Positions 44,475 to 58,700 of a DNA stretch of 64,000 nt are shown here, in pieces. A program made the position numbers and the translations under genes. This DNA comes from Polytrichum commune (taxonomy: Eukaryota; Streptophyta; Polytrichopsida; Polytrichales; Polytrichaceae): assembly GCA_950295325.1 (NCBI GenBank), contig OX485804.1, forward strand, positions 25,296,001 through 25,360,000, given 5' to 3'. The stretch's first letter is position 1; every line of letters starts with the position of its first letter. The notes below the pieces were generated by a model that made no database searches, was not told the DNA's origin, and saw only the letters and a list, made by a program, of their open reading frames with translations.

Positions 44475-45175
44475 GAGAACTGACCGCTAGTTACAGATGA
44501 ACCGGTTGAGTTTGAGAAATAATGGCTTGAAGTTCAAGACTGCAGGAAACTTACCGATCATTGTAGTGGAATCTATAGAATACACATCAAATTAAATATT
44601 TTATTTTGGAAAGATCACAACATGTAAACCATTTGGACCTGGATACACTAGGATGCAATGAATGAGGAGAACCAACTGCTAGTTACAGATGAACCGGTCG
44701 AGTTTGAGGGATAACCGGTCGATGTTCAAGACTGCAGGAAAATCATCGGTCATTTTAGAGGAGTCCTTGGAACAAACCTCATATCAGTAAAGAAAACCCA
44801 AAAGATCCCAACATGTAACCGGGATTTGACCGACGATGCCCAAATCAATGCTCGGGGAGAACCGGTTGAGTTTGGGGGATAACCGGTCGATGCTCAAGAC
44901 TGCAGGAAAATCACCGGTCATTTTAGAGGAGTCTCTGGAACAAACCTCAAATCAGTAAAGAAAATCCAAAAGATCACAACATGTAACCGGGATTTGACCG
45001 ACGATGCCCAAACCAATGCTCGGGGAGAACCGGCAGTTAGTTACAAATTAACCGGTTGAGTTTGAGAAATAACCGGTTGAAGTTCAAGACTGCAGGAAAA
45101 TTACCGATCATTTTCGAGGAATTTATAGACTATACCCCAATTTAATAAAGGAAAACCGGAGGATGCCAACATGTA
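44475..45175 (+). repeat. Tandem repeat of about 185-195 bp with AACCGGTT motifs, about four units
   Basis: Each unit has GAACCGGTTGAGTTTG, then ATAACCGGTCGATG, CAAGACTGCAGGAAAATCAC and AGATCACAACATGTAA. Units begin near 44480, 44680, 44865 and 45030. Single diverged units lie near 41515 and 61120, next to the two copies of the small gene family. Confidence 0.85.
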
Positions 45176-46190
45176 AACGGTTGGACTAGCACACACTAGT
45201 ATCTCAGCCGATTATGCCCAAAAATCTCCCCGATCACTGGCCCAAACATCTCCCCGAACACTGCCTGCATGCGACTGCCGGCCGAAACAGCCTGCGACCG
45301 CTGGCCGAACACTGCCTGTATGACTGCTCCAGATACGTAGCTGCTACGCGGGGGTTCAATTTGACTTTAACACTTTCTGTGTGAAAGTGTGTGTACTGTG
45401 TGATGGCTTATCGGGGAACCGGGTATTGGTACCGGTGAAAAGATGCAAAGTCTCGATCGCCTATCCATACACCGACGAGGTGTGTCGATCTTAGTACGTG
45501 AGATAATGTACGTTCAGCATGGGTGGTGATTCAGATAATGAACTCGGGATAAACTTAAAACTTTCCACTTTTCACGGGGTCGATGGTAGCCATATATGAA
45601 TCCCACCTGCCTGCCAGCCTACACTGCCACATGTACCAATGGCCACCACGGCAGCGTCGATTCGGAAACCGCGGGCGCTCGGGTGGTGAGGAAAAGGTGC
45701 TAGACGACCACTGCATGGAGACCAGACAGTCGTTAGAAAGCTAGCTTATACCTGCTTAAATCTTGAATCTTGAGCACCCCAAGTACCACTTTGAACGAAC
45801 TTGGAGCATACCCGAACCACTCAATTCCTCGAGGAGCCTCTCAAGATCTAAGTGGCAAAGGATTTTAAGTAGGCAATGATTGCCAAATTTTTAATACATC
45901 TTATACACCCTTCTAATCAACCAAACCTTAATTGGAGCTCATTTTTTGGTCCACCGCGCTTCTTGACGATTCTAGTTTCAGTTGTGTTCCAAAAGCACAC
46001 TCCATAATCACAACCAAGATTTAACATAGTTTCATGACTTGTAGCAGTAAGAACTTTACTATGCTCTTATATAATATGCCAACCTAAACCCGAGTCAATT
46101 GGATTGCCATTCAATTAACAAGTGTACTTCTGGAATTCTAGATTCCCCTACCTCTTGCATAAGTGACAATGGATTTTACATTAGATTGAG
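45176..46190. other. Non-coding stretch, no feature seen
   Basis: Somewhat GC-richer than its surroundings between 45230 and 45720. No open frame with recognisable content. Confidence 0.4.
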
Positions 46191-46193
46191 AGG

Positions 46194-46630
46194 GCATTTC
46201 AACATTTTCATGATCATCAATCTGAACATCCAAGGCATGTCGAAGCTCACTTCGCAACTCCACATCTTCATGTAAAACCTTTGCAATCTACGACTACATC
46301 AATTTTGTCTCTACGACAATATCCTTGCACATGTTTGAATTGTCTTTTCCAACACTAAATTTTCCCTCGTCACCACCTTGTGCACTAGAATCATCAATCC
46401 ATGTGAGATCACAATAACGTTCCTCATCCTCCTTCATACTTCCAAATAAATGAGCCTTAATAAGCGACACTATCATACAAATGCCATATATTTTCTAGAG
46501 GTTCATACATGTATATAACTACAAATTATAATTTGTGTAACATGTGTATACATAATATGAAAAAGTTCAAATTAAAACCCCTTTTATGCATTCACATATA
46601 CTCATATGTGTTATGAAAGGTGCACCCCAG
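46194..46630 (+). repeat. Dispersed repeat, about 440 bp, copy 1
   Basis: Matches 50210-50648 in direct orientation at roughly 80-85% by eye, for example CATCCAAGGCATGTCGAA and ACATCCTTGCACATGTTT. No terminal repeats or coding motif identified. Confidence 0.75.
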
Positions 46631-46639
46631 GAATTCTCA

Positions 46640-49600
46640 CTACCTTCCACTACATAATGCTGCAGTGAAACAAGGATTGTTGCCAAAGATTGCTATGCTG
46701 GACGCATGTTCCACTAAGCCTAGGTGGACACTTCGGGAAGGTCTACCATGGCCACCAACACTATTGCATTCCACACTCTAGCAATTCCAACAACAACTAG
46801 AAGTTTGCAGTTGGATATTTGGGTCATAAGCATTCCCTAGCAGGGAGGGAGAGATAGTTGCAATGATGTGAAAATCTTGAATATCTTCCTGATTATAAAA
46901 AACAAAAGTGCAATGCAACATTTTGTTCATACTCTGCAAAATTAACAACATGGACATTGAGAAAGGTGGAACTCCAAAACCTAGTCACTCACAAGATGTT
47001 CACTACAGGAGATAGATTGACTAGACAAATTAACCCACAACGAGACTTTCTTGCAAAAGAACAATGCGAATATCATGGATCAAGAAAATTGCATTCTTAG
47101 TCAGGACGGCGAAACAAGGAATGCCACCGGAAAACGCTAAGTAGGATGCACATCGCACCAAATCTAGTTGCTGGACACTTCAACTTCTGAAAAGTCCGCC
47201 ATGTATACCACCACCATCACGATTTGCATTGCATTTCACACACTCAGACGCTTGGCATTAGCTTTGGGAGAAACTTGTAGGTAGCTGGAAATTGGGACAC
47301 ACCGAACCTACAATGATGCAACAATCTTGCATATCTGCCTGATGATTTAGAAAAAGATCGGTTCAGAGGTACTTATTGAGTTTCTTTGTGGAGTTTCTTT
47401 GATGAGTATTGAGTTTCTTCGTGGAGGTTCTATCAGTGGATGTAAGGAGACACCCGTGACTACATAATTAGCAGTTGAATGAATTTTGGAGGTGTTTTAA
47501 AAAGTTGGTGAACTTGGTAATGATATTGTAATCTGATGCATTCATACAATGATTGGTACTGCATTGAATGAAAGTGGGCTGATTATAGCTTAGCAGATCT
47601 GAGAACGGACGATTCATGGGCCCCTCTCTTAATTATGAGAAGTATGAGACAGCTGCAAAGATTCAAGCAGCCTCCCACATAACATTTTCCAGCTAGTACT
47701 GTTCAGCTGGGTGAGGCGGGAATGAACTAATTCTATTTGGAACTATATCATGCTTATTCTCTCTTATCAACATATTCAACTTGATAAACTCAGGTGAAGC
47801 ACTATTACTGATAATTATATTAGAATGGAACGGTTCATAACAAACTAAATAATGTTATGCAAGTGGAAACTTGTAACACGTAATTTTATGTTTTATCATA
47901 TTTGTCTTGCATATTTCCATGTTCACAGGTTTGTTCATGAGGTTAGTTGGGTCTCTATACTTTACCCACCTATTTACAATCTTCCGACACATCCTATATA
48001 CCCTACCAACTCTTTGTACCTAATGACTTTGATGATTTGTGATGATAGTAGATGAGATATCCATAAGTTGGATAAAGTGAGGAGATATTGGATGATTATC
48101 TTCAATCTAAGCCCTTAGTAACTTTCTAAAATCTCCTAATCATATGTATGTCATAATCATAGTCATAATTTATATCCATTGTGTGCACCCACGTGCTACA
48201 TGTACAAAAATCTAGTGTACCCTCATACACCAAGTACATACTAGATTCAATAGGGAACATAATTTGGAGGGCCAATGTGATCACCTAAAGATAAAGAGGT
48301 GTCAACTTTGGACCTAGTATGGATTTAAAGGTGCCCACAATAAGGTCACATATCTCTGATAACCAAAATTGGGTGCAATTTCAATATTCTACATAACAAT
48401 CCGCATTCTTTAGGATGTGCTCCCTTTACATTAGTAGCAAAGATTATCATTAGGTCATAAGGTATACATATCTTATATGGTCATTTGTCTTAATATGTGT
48501 TCAACAAGTCAAGGTTTTTAAGTGGACTTAAACCACGAATTAATTTGGCCACATTTTGATCTTGTGTACATCATATGTGATCAAACCATTCTAGGCATAG
48601 TGCAAAGCCTCACATCCACATTCATCCATGAAACTTGAACTCGGCATTGAGAAATAGGTTGAACCACTTTGGGACCACTTCCGATGAAGAGGAATGAATT
48701 CTTGTATCTTAACATTATCATTGGTTTAAATGTTGTTTGGACCCTTAACAAAGGTAGAGAAGTAGAGGAAAATTATGCCAACAATTTTGTGTTAGATTTG
48801 CTCATAAGAAATGACCTCACCTACTTTTCACATAACCCAAGATATGATAGCTCACACTTGAATGTGAATAGTGGCCAGAGAGTATATATAGATCTATGCT
48901 GCAATTGACCTATGATATGCAAACCCAAAACCAACATCATGTATCATTTTCATGCATTTAAAGTTCCCAAAGATATGACAATAGTACATTTCATTGGATC
49001 TAGGTATAGATCTTTTAGGTCCACTTTATGAGAGGGCGTCCATTATACGCATTAGGACAACTCCCATCTATAGCTATTGTCCCTGTTAACTCATGTAGCA
49101 ACCATCTTGTTGTCGAAGCCACTTTGTAATGAGTGGAATCATGGTACGTCGCTTTAATATTATGCATATTCCTACGTACGGATAATATATTATTCTAAAT
49201 ATAGGAAGTCTTTAAATCATAATCAAACATGAACTACATGTGGTATTTCAATGACACAACATTATCTTGTTAGATTGGTGCCAAAAATAATTATCGAATC
49301 CCAAAATGAGCTTTGGTATAGAAACTGGATAAGCATCCCAAAGATGAGGGTTTTGTTGATTTGAATAGCACATGCCTAACCTATATATAGCACTGACAAC
49401 CTTAAAAAGAGAAAGTCCATAAAGTGCATGTATTCTTAACACTAACCTTGACTACATTATCCATCCTCATCTCCATCTTCAACTTCCTTTTCATTGTTGA
49501 CATCATTTTTGTAGGTGCAATAGGCTTCCAAGCACAAAGTAGCTTTTTTTTCTATGTTTATCCAAATTGGCCAATATGCCGAGTCAATTGGCTATTTGAA

Positions 49601-50200
49601 ACTTTTTTTTGGTGTTCCAACCTAAATAGGTGCACATTATGTTTTGGTCTTTGATACTAGGACAACAAGTATTCCACCTCACTGTGATGAAAATCGGGTC
49701 TAGTTAGAACAAAATTGGGGGATGACATAGCTTTCACCAACCAAATTTATTTTGGGTGCTCTTCATCTCTCGCACATAAGAGGACCATAAAACCTTCATA
49801 GTAATCTTTCATTAAAAACTAAGAAACATGTATGTTCGCAACATACTCTACATACCCCTTATATTCAAGGGCAATATGGTAAAATCAAGCAATACACGTA
49901 CACTTTCAATGAAAAAAATAAAAGTGACAATATGTATATGTATAAAGTAAAAATTAAAAATCATATATAGTCATTAACATAAGTATACAAATATGCTTTT
50001 GAATAAAAATGAACCCCTATCATGCGTAGAATGTAAAACCCTAGCATTCATAAAGAAAGTCATGAAAGACTTTTTCATCGCCTAAATGTAACTCATAAGC
50101 ATTTAAGTTTAAAATATATGTCATAGAGGTTATTGCAATTCTTGTTTCTAAATCTACCATCAAATCATCATCAAGATTGTAAGTCCGTGTCCACTTATTA
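46640..50200. other. Long AT-rich stretch, no supported gene
   Basis: Only short scattered open frames without recognisable motifs. I saw no RNA gene or element boundary. Confidence 0.45.
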
Positions 50201-50209
50201 AGAGGAAAT

Positions 50210-50648
50210 TTCATCATTTTTGTATTCATCAATTAAAACATCCAAGGCATGTCGAACAATAATTTTCAACTTCACATCTTCATGTAAATCATTTTCAACC
50301 TACAACTGCATCAATTTTGACTTTATGACAACATCCTTGCACATGTTTAAATTGGCTTCTCCAACAATAAATTTTCCTTGTCATCACCTTGTGCATTAGA
50401 AGCATCAACCAATATGTGATGATAATCACACTCATCATTCTTCTTCATACTTCCAAATAAAAGCTTCAATAAGTGACCCTACCATACAAGTACAATTATT
50501 GAATTTTATCTAGAGGTCCTCCATACATGTACATAACTACAAGTTATAATTTGTGTAGCACATGTACACGTAGTATGAAAAAGTTCAAATTAATACCCCT
50601 TTTGTGCACTCACATATACTCATACGTGTTATGAAAGGTGCACCCTGG
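50210..50648 (+). repeat. Dispersed repeat, about 440 bp, copy 2
   Basis: Partner of 46194-46630. Both end near GTTATGAAAGGTGCACCC. The spacing of about 4 kb and the divergence suggest an old dispersed family. Confidence 0.75.
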
Positions 50649-51223
50649 GATGTAATGCTCATCCACTGCGAAGTCCTCACGTACGTCTCCAATGCTAAAG
50701 AATATGGCATCAAACTTCACAATTGTCACCTGATTTTGAAGCCAAAATTCTTGGGTCAAAGACAAACCAACATTGGGTGCCAAAAAAGCCAATCAAATGC
50801 AATCCCAATACGCTATTAGTGGTTCATGGGTGCCTTAAACAAGTCTAGTGATTTCATCTTCAGACAACTCTCTCCAATATTCAATGAATCTAGATATACC
50901 TTGAATGGTTTGTGGTTCATTCTTCATGGGGTCTAGTTAAGAAGGTTTGGGCTCCCCATTGGACAACATACATTTCCCATCACTATTTTGACGCCACACA
51001 ATTATACTGTCCTCCGGGCCCAATTAGGTGATGTGCACAATATCTTAAATTGCATGGTAAAGACACCCCTTTCAATGTGTATGGCTCAATGAAGGCTTTG
51101 AAATTGGTGCTTCTTCAATCAAGTTTTAAATTACTAGCACATTGTCCAAATCCACGTATGATCTTATGAGAAATGGAATGGTAGGAACATCCTCCTCATG
51201 CAACTTCATGCTCCAACGAACGA

Positions 51224-51612
51224 ATGATGCATCAATATTGGCGTCAAGAGGAGCTGAGGGCTTCAAACACAAAAACTGAGCTCATACTGGCAATGTTGAA
51301 CAAAATGCAAGGTTCCGTCCAGGTTTCTCAACTAGCATACAAATTTTCTCCTAAAACATATGCCTCGGAGTGTACCCCCTTCCACCTTACCCTCCTCATG
51401 AGCCATACCCTAGTGGTCTTTCTTACCATGAGACACCCACACCAATTTCAACACCTCCGCCGACTCCAATTTTGTTGTCCCATGATCATGTCTTGTGGCC
51501 CATACATGAGGACCAAGAAAAACAAACACGTGTTCATGAATCCTCAAGTCCAACAATTTTCCCCCTTCTCGGGGGGGGCACTGGCGAAAAACGTAGGAAC
51601 TACGTGCGATAA
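51224..51612 (+). pseudogene. Possible coding relic, Pro-rich
   Basis: QYWRQEELRASNTKTELILA... is a plausible helical segment at 51224-51370. In a second frame PYPPHEPYPSGLSYHETPTP...HDHVLWPIHEDQ follows to 51612. The two would need one frameshift. The family is not recognised; it may be a transposon-associated protein remnant or chance. Confidence 0.25.
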
Positions 51613-51619
51613 AATATAG

Positions 51620-54600
51620 GGTCTTGTATAAAAATTTGGCGTAAAATTTGTAAAATTATTAGATGTAGTATAGGGTGCTCTGGGATTGTGAAACATGATT
51701 ATATGTAATATAGCATTTGACAAAACATGATTAAATTACCTAAGTGGTACATATAAAATAGCATGGAGAAAAAGCGATAGTTTCAAAAATTAAATACTTT
51801 GCCACCAAAATATAAAACCGGCCCCACTTTAGACCTTTCAGAAATTGCATAAATGAAAAAAAAATCCGGCTAATTGCCTAAATACATTAGGAAATGGGGG
51901 CTATCAACCGATAAATTTTGCACTCTCTAGGCCCACTCTCGGGTAAAAATTGAAAAATCCGAGCTACCTCCAGAAAGCTTGGCAATTAGCTGTTTCCTCT
52001 ACAGAACTCCCCGGACTCTGCTCCCGCCCTCTCTCGCCCTCGCCTCCGTCAACCCTAGTTGGCAGACCTCAACTTGGTGCAAGAGTGGCACTCTGCTTCT
52101 CCGAGGCCCTGGAACAATCGGAGGATTCGGCTTCCAAACAATCGAAAACAATCAAGCAATCACCACCGGAAGCCTGGACATATAAGTAATATAGGGTACC
52201 ATAAAATCAACCATCCAAGAATTTATAATTACCAATAGGGTGCAAATAATCACAATAATTTACCATTATTTCAAAAATTAGCATCCCTTATAATCCTTTC
52301 TCATAGGTAAATAGCCCCCATTTTAATAGGTCATTATCGCAGGTTTATGCAAAATATACAAGGGAGTGCCCCCCCCTGAGTCCCCCTTCCATCATTAAGG
52401 GTTGGATTGGCAACCGAGAGAAACACGCCTACATTTATAAGTGTCTCTGGGGTCGTAGTTGGGTTGGGCGATGACATTGTGCCACACACTGACAATGTAA
52501 AGGATATGCAAGGGAGACTAAATGACTAGGAATGGGTAGATAGGGAGTTGACATATATGGAGGTCGAAGATATCGGAACCTCTGGAGGTGTTGAGAGTGT
52601 ACATATGTTCACTTTGGACTTTGGAGAACTACCGACAAGACCAAACCCATCCCAAAGACTCAGGCATCTCAAGCACATGCGGATGATGATCTCATGGACA
52701 CACAGATAACGACGAGGTGTTTGTTGAAGAGAATATTATGAATGTGTGTTCATTAATCGTTGAGGATTGAGTGGTTGTTTGATCCAACAACAAGGCCCCT
52801 CCTCGTGATGAGAAGGTAACCCATCTTTGAGAATGCCCATTACATTCCTGCTTGTGGATGCAACATATTTCAACCACCTGCTTATCTTTTGATGCTTTTG
52901 TTACCTCAACAACTGCAACCATTTTGAGCCTTTTCATTATGCTCTCTTAGACTACAAAGTTTTGTAAAAAAAGATGACATGTGCCCTTAAAAACTTGTGC
53001 AATAAATTTTTGACACTTGAGTAACTTGTACATTTCCCATAGTATTAATATGTATTGCAAAAAAAAATTCCATCTGATACCCCGACCCCTTGCACTCCAC
53101 TTGTCACTTGTGTTGCCCATATTCATTCTCAATTGCATTTGCTATTGAGATGGACCTTCTATGTCCACCTCATTTATGAGCGAGCGTTATGTGAATGTTT
53201 TACCACTCTACATGAGGCCCGCATACACAACATAGATCATAGTATTAAAACTAAGTGCCACGCATTGTTCCATTCACCTTCACAAATGAGCATTCATGAA
53301 GGCTTGATCCCATCAGCTATGGCTCTTTCACAAACGAGGGTTCATGAATAATGAGCACCCCCTTACCATCATGCAATCACGAACGCTCATTCATTATGGA
53401 GCCATAGCACTCATCCTCACATAACAACCCACCCATGGATAGGATGCCTCTACTTTTGCATGTCCTCGCATTCTAATGTTGTAATAATTTATCTCCCACA
53501 TCTTTTATGTAGGGGTTTGTTATGCTTTCAATCATATTTATTCCATTCATGCTTAATGTTTCCTTGATTTGTACCGTAACACTTTCCTACTCAAAATGTC
53601 TACCATGGAGGACCCCGGACAACCACCTTGATAATTTCCCCAATTTTGTCCTTTCCCACCCAATTGGCAATAGACTTCTCAACCCACGTATTGTTGTATA
53701 TAAGGCTTTTGTAAAGTTTGTGCGACTCAACAAATTAATTTGAACACTGATCCTCTTGTGTATATGCATCTTCTTGTATATTATGTCCATATCTAATGAT
53801 TTTAAATTTTTAAATTTTCTCAAGGTTTCATTTTTTTTTGGGTTGCATCTCCTCGCTCCACCAAGTGTGGCACAAGTGTCCGTTAGCCCGTCTGCATCTT
53901 TGGTGTCCCTTGGCTCTCCTTTCAATAACATTAGCAAATTCCCCATCCATCACTTTACCAATTCTTTGTTGTGGATGCCGCCTTGGCCATGGATTACTCC
54001 AAGGATGTCAGGGTTGAGGACGAAGTTATGGACAATCCTCCTACAAAGGTGGTTAGCCACACCTACGTTTCGTCCCCCTTCTCCCCTCTGCAACAAAAAG
54101 TATGTGTGTGTTCCCGGTGTGAACACATTGTTGTCCAAAGAATCCACCCCCAAGGGCCAAACATGCGCCTTTGCATTGACCAACCCCAATGTTGTGACGA
54201 TCCCACAATTCTCAACATCTCCATAGTTTCCAAAGTCCTTGTCATTCTCAAGGTTTTTGTCATCCTAGTTGTTTCTGTTGATGTCCCAATTGTGCCTGTG
54301 CATGCTGCCAAATTTGTGCACACTGACCTTAAAGTTTTAAAGTGAAGGTTTTTGATAGGAGCACGTTGGCAAATATGGGCAGCTTTTTATTATTATCCAA
54401 TCCAATATAAAATAGAGGTTACATCTAGTACGGGCCTGAGATTTTCAAGGTCATTGAGATGATGAGATCAAAAGAAAAGGAAATTTCCACAAAGGCTATA
54501 GCCAAAGAGAAAGAAGCATTTGCAAAGGTTGTCACAAAAGAAAGAGGTGGAGGTTCAATTCACATTCCAAACGTGTAGGGATTGCTAGTTCTATGGTTAT

Positions 54601-54870
54601 GATTTGTAGTTGGTTATCAAATGTATTAAAAGGATTGGCTCTTTAATGTATCAATGGGTGTTTCCCTTATATTATATATTGTGATCCCAGTATACATTCA
54701 ATTCTAATTAGTCCCCACATCTTGCCTTCCAAATGGTCATAATTTTTTTTTCATGCAAATTGTTTGATAGCTTCCTCAATTTCTTAATGTGATGACATGT
54801 TTGTGTGTCATTATGGTTAGTGTTGTACATCCAAGTCAAATTATTTCATCTCAAATTAGACATGTTGCAT
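51620..54870. other. Long stretch without supported genes
   Basis: Several opposing short frames between 53500 and 54350 contradict one another and show no motif. A GC-richer patch lies at 51990-52150. Confidence 0.4.
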
Positions 54871-54871
54871 A

Positions 54872-55816
54872 CCGTAGTTTACTAGCAGGTTCGGCAACTT
54901 GCTGCCTAATATTTAATTAAAGTTCAAAAAGTAGGTTCGGCACCTAAAAATAGTATATTCATATTTTAGGCAATTTTCTCTTTTAATTTTTAAAAATTCG
55001 GCTTAAATTCATTTTTAATTTTCTATCTAAGCTTATATCTTGTACATCTCTCTTGCATTGAATGACAAGTAAGATGTGAGTGAAGACTTGAGAATGCTCT
55101 GTGCTTTATGCAAGTAGAGTGGAGTTGTGTTCAACAATGCATATGGGATATGTAAACTTTGAGGTGAAGCACCTAGTTAGACTTCATTTTTATAACACAC
55201 ATAACTTTTGCACAGAATCTTCAAATGACATAAACTTTGTTGGAGGTGAAAGATTACTTGATTTCTAAACTTTTCTTAGACCAACAAAATTCCAAAAAGT
55301 TGATCTTCTATGCACAAATGAGCTCCAAAAAACTGTTATGAACGCATTTTAATTTTTTGATCTAAGTTACACGGCTGCAATGTTTTGTCCATATCTTTTG
55401 CATAAAGACTTATTTTGACACAAAACTTGTTGGAGGTGGAAGAAGGATTGATTTCTCAACTTTTGTTAGTTGGACAAAATTCTATAAAACTTCATCTTCT
55501 ATGCTCAATTGGACTCCAAAAATTTGTGTACAACACATTTGAAAAGCCTCACCTAGAGTCTTGCTACTTCTTAACCCATATTCTTTGTGGACTAATGTAA
55601 GTGAGCTTGATTACAAAAGGAGCACCTTCTCTCCTTCAAAATTCACATATGCTTCCACTGTAAGTAAAACTCTAGTGAGAAGTAAAAATTTATTACTTTT
55701 CGGCAATTTTGAAAAATAATTAATTTTATATTCGGCAAAAAATGCCAATAATATCTCAAAAGTTTAGACATCTATTTTTAGAATTATTTTGTGCTGAACC
55801 TGCTATTAAACTACGG
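54872..55816 (+). mobile_element. 945-bp MITE-like element with terminal inverted repeats
   Basis: The left end CCGTAGTTTACTAGCAGGTT and the reversed right end CCGTAGTTTAATAGCAGGTT match at nearly every base over about 25 bp. TA flanks both ends (54870-54871, 55817-55818), suggesting a Tc1/mariner-type insertion. Inside, a segment of about 150-190 bp is tandemly duplicated (about 55195-55350 and 55385-55540, AACTTTGTTGGAGGTGAAAG-like). No transposase. Confidence 0.7.
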
Positions 55817-55819
55817 TAT

Positions 55820-57430
55820 ATTTTCATGTTTTTCTTGTTCTATATTTCAAAGACACATCCTTAAATAATCTCAAAATCATGACAAAGTCTTTGCTTACCG
55901 AATATAGTGTTACTAACGGCTAGCTAGCAAATGGACTTGTGTACCTATATTAAGCTATTCAATCTAAAGTGATAAATGCCTTCATTACATATACAAAATA
56001 TAATTCATGAATTGAATATGCTTTCATGTTCACTTTCAGAAAGTCATTGAGCATTTCTTCATCAATAGCATCAACAAACCAAGACAAGAGCTTAATAACT
56101 TAGCCACAATGTGGAGAACAAAACTCAAGGGAGCCCACAAGCACTTCAAGAGCCTTTAGCTTCTAAAACTCTAGAACCCAAATGCAAACCCTAAAATGAA
56201 TGAACAAGGTAGCCATTAAGGACTATGACCATATGACAACAATGGATGAAATTGTGAATTGGATGAAACTAACACATCTATTGTTAATTTTTTTCTCTAA
56301 ACCTTATGGCCGCTTTATGTACATCTACCTGTACTTGAAAATTCTTATTAACCTTTTTAAATATACACACTAGAGAAAAAAAATAATACTTCTCCCTTAC
56401 ATATACTATGTACTCTAGTGCCTCAATTAATACTCCTTCTTTCACTCATGTTAGTTCATACACGATATAAAGAGTCCACCCTTGGGGTTTTAAACAAGTT
56501 GAATCGACCAAAGTTGTGTGTTTGTCTTCAAATCTCAATAAACTCACTTCAATTGTTGTGCACTTGCTAGACAACAGACAACGACGAGTCACGCATGGGG
56601 CATAGTGCCACACACATTTGTCGTCAAAGGTGAAAGGTTAAAGGTGACATGAGGAATTAGTAAAGGTCCTTGTAGGGAATTCTTCCCATTTCCATTCCCA
56701 TGTGAGTTGGGCCTTTGGGGACCACTTCATGGATTGCAATGTAATTCTCCCAAAAGCATACAAACAATATACTTTTACATGTGAGGTGATGAATCTTATG
56801 GCCTCTTTAATCTCATCAATTTTGATAGAACTTTTGCACAAAATAAGCTATGTCTCAAATCTCAACTTTTCAAAGATATCTTAAAATGTTTAAAACATCT
56901 ATAAAAATCAATAACCTTAGAGGATTCAGTTTCTATGTTGTTTGGCAACCACGTGGACGCCCCTCACACTTGTCAATAGGCTAATGTACTAGGTACTATA
57001 GTAGTAAGTTATATCGCAAAGTTGCATTATCTAGGTGATTTGCAAATCAATCAGACTAACATATATAAATCAAATAGATAATTAGACATGTAGTACTCGA
57101 AGACTCTTCATAATTTACCAAAGGGACATTGCACTATCATTGCAATGTCCTAATTGGCATTGGCCCTAGCTGATGAATTCTATGCTTATAGATCACTCTG
57201 ACAAATATTTCATACAGACATTGAGGACAAATGATTACCACATTATGCGTTTCTTTATCATTTAACCCTTTGACAAGTTTGCTTCAATACCCACTGAGAA
57301 AAATAAAAATAAATTGAATGTATATTAAGTACAAAAGGTGATAGGAAACTACATACCGAAACATGTACAAAAAAAATGTATATGTTGTAATACTCAATTC
57401 TCAATGCTCATTACATCAAGTTCTTTTTAT
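55820..57430. other. AT-rich stretch without supported genes
   Basis: No gene, RNA or element recognised. Confidence 0.4.
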
Positions 57431-57431
57431 C

Positions 57432-57876
57432 GTAGGTTGATAAGAAGTTGGGGAGATTTTGCCTAATAATTAATTGATGTCAAGAAAAAAACTTAGGCAA
57501 TCCACATTTATGAAAATGTAGGCAATTATGAACATTTGCATCTATTCATTTAGGCACATAGCATAATATCTTACATACAGATGCATAAACTGTAGCTTAT
57601 TTTTCATTCATTCATGGCGGCTAAATACATGTTGTTAGCCTTGAGGGTTTAGGTCAAGCCATCTTAGTGTGCTAATTAACGTTGTGAACAATGTTTTTTT
57701 TTATCGTTTTGTGCTCATGTTCGGTAGAGGTTGCTCTAGTGCACCAAATTCCCAAAATTGTAGACATTTGGATGATTGAATTTTCTTTCATGTAGGCCAT
57801 CTAGCCCAATAATTTCCAAAAACAATTAGGTTGTATTATTTTGAGTTATTTTCTGTCCAACCTGCTAACAACCTAC
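57432..57876 (+). mobile_element. Shorter MITE-like relative of the 54872 element
   Basis: Ends GTAGGTTGATAAGAAGTTGG and, reversed, GTAGGTTGTTAGCAGGTTGG. Inside, TTGCCTAATAATTAATT near the left end resembles CTGCCTAATATTTAATTA of the 945-bp element. The target duplication is unclear. Confidence 0.5.
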
Positions 57877-58264
57877 AATAATACGAAGAAAAAAAAACCA
57901 AACATCAATATATAAGATATTAAAAAAAAACCCACGTAAAATAACATGAGGGCAATTGGCATCAAGAGGAGACCCTCACACTTCCTAAAGCTTTGAAAAA
58001 AATATTGAAAATGTGTGACTTTGTTACAAACTTAAGATTAGGTAGTTATCGGCATTGCGAATGCTCACTTTGGGCGTGCATTAGTAGGAAAGAGGGTCCT
58101 TTCCCACACAAAAATGACACCAAACTGACATTTTTCAGGGATCATGACACATGTTATAGAAGTTGTAGCCACTATACAAATGTTGTCTTCTTGGACCTCT
58201 CCTATATTTTGAAAAACGGGATGTCAAAATCATGTCGTGATAAACGTAGGTGCAAATTTTACTA

Positions 58265-58700
58265 TGGTGGTAATTTACTGCCTATTATTTATTTGTAGTA
58301 TATTTATTAATATTTATTGCCTATTATTTACTCTTTGTAGTATATTATTTATTATTTACGGTCTGTTATTTATTATTTTCTATTTATTGTCTACAGACTA
58401 CTGTTAATTGTTTGTAGTATATATTACTTACTATTTATAGTCAATTGTTTATTATTAAATTTTTATTTTCTACAAACTGTTTGTAGTATATTATTTAAAT
58501 TTTTACTATTAATTATTATTTAATATATAATATTCATATTTATTTATTATTGTCTACTAATTATGATTTAATGTTTACTGCCTACTATTACTATTTAATA
58601 TCTATTATTTATTATTTATTATTTATTGTTCTCTATCTATTATTTATTGTATATTATTTACTATTTGTAATGTACTATTACAATGCTTTAATGTCTGATG
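58265..58700 (+). repeat. AT-rich TATTATTTATTATTTAC-type low-complexity repeat
   Basis: Irregular units with TTTGTAGTATATTATTTA recurring. Not coding. Confidence 0.85.

Noticed and set aside
53587-54350. Overlapping open frames of 80-156 codons on both strands
   Set aside because: They overlap each other in opposite directions, carry no recognised motif and have no splice or promoter support.
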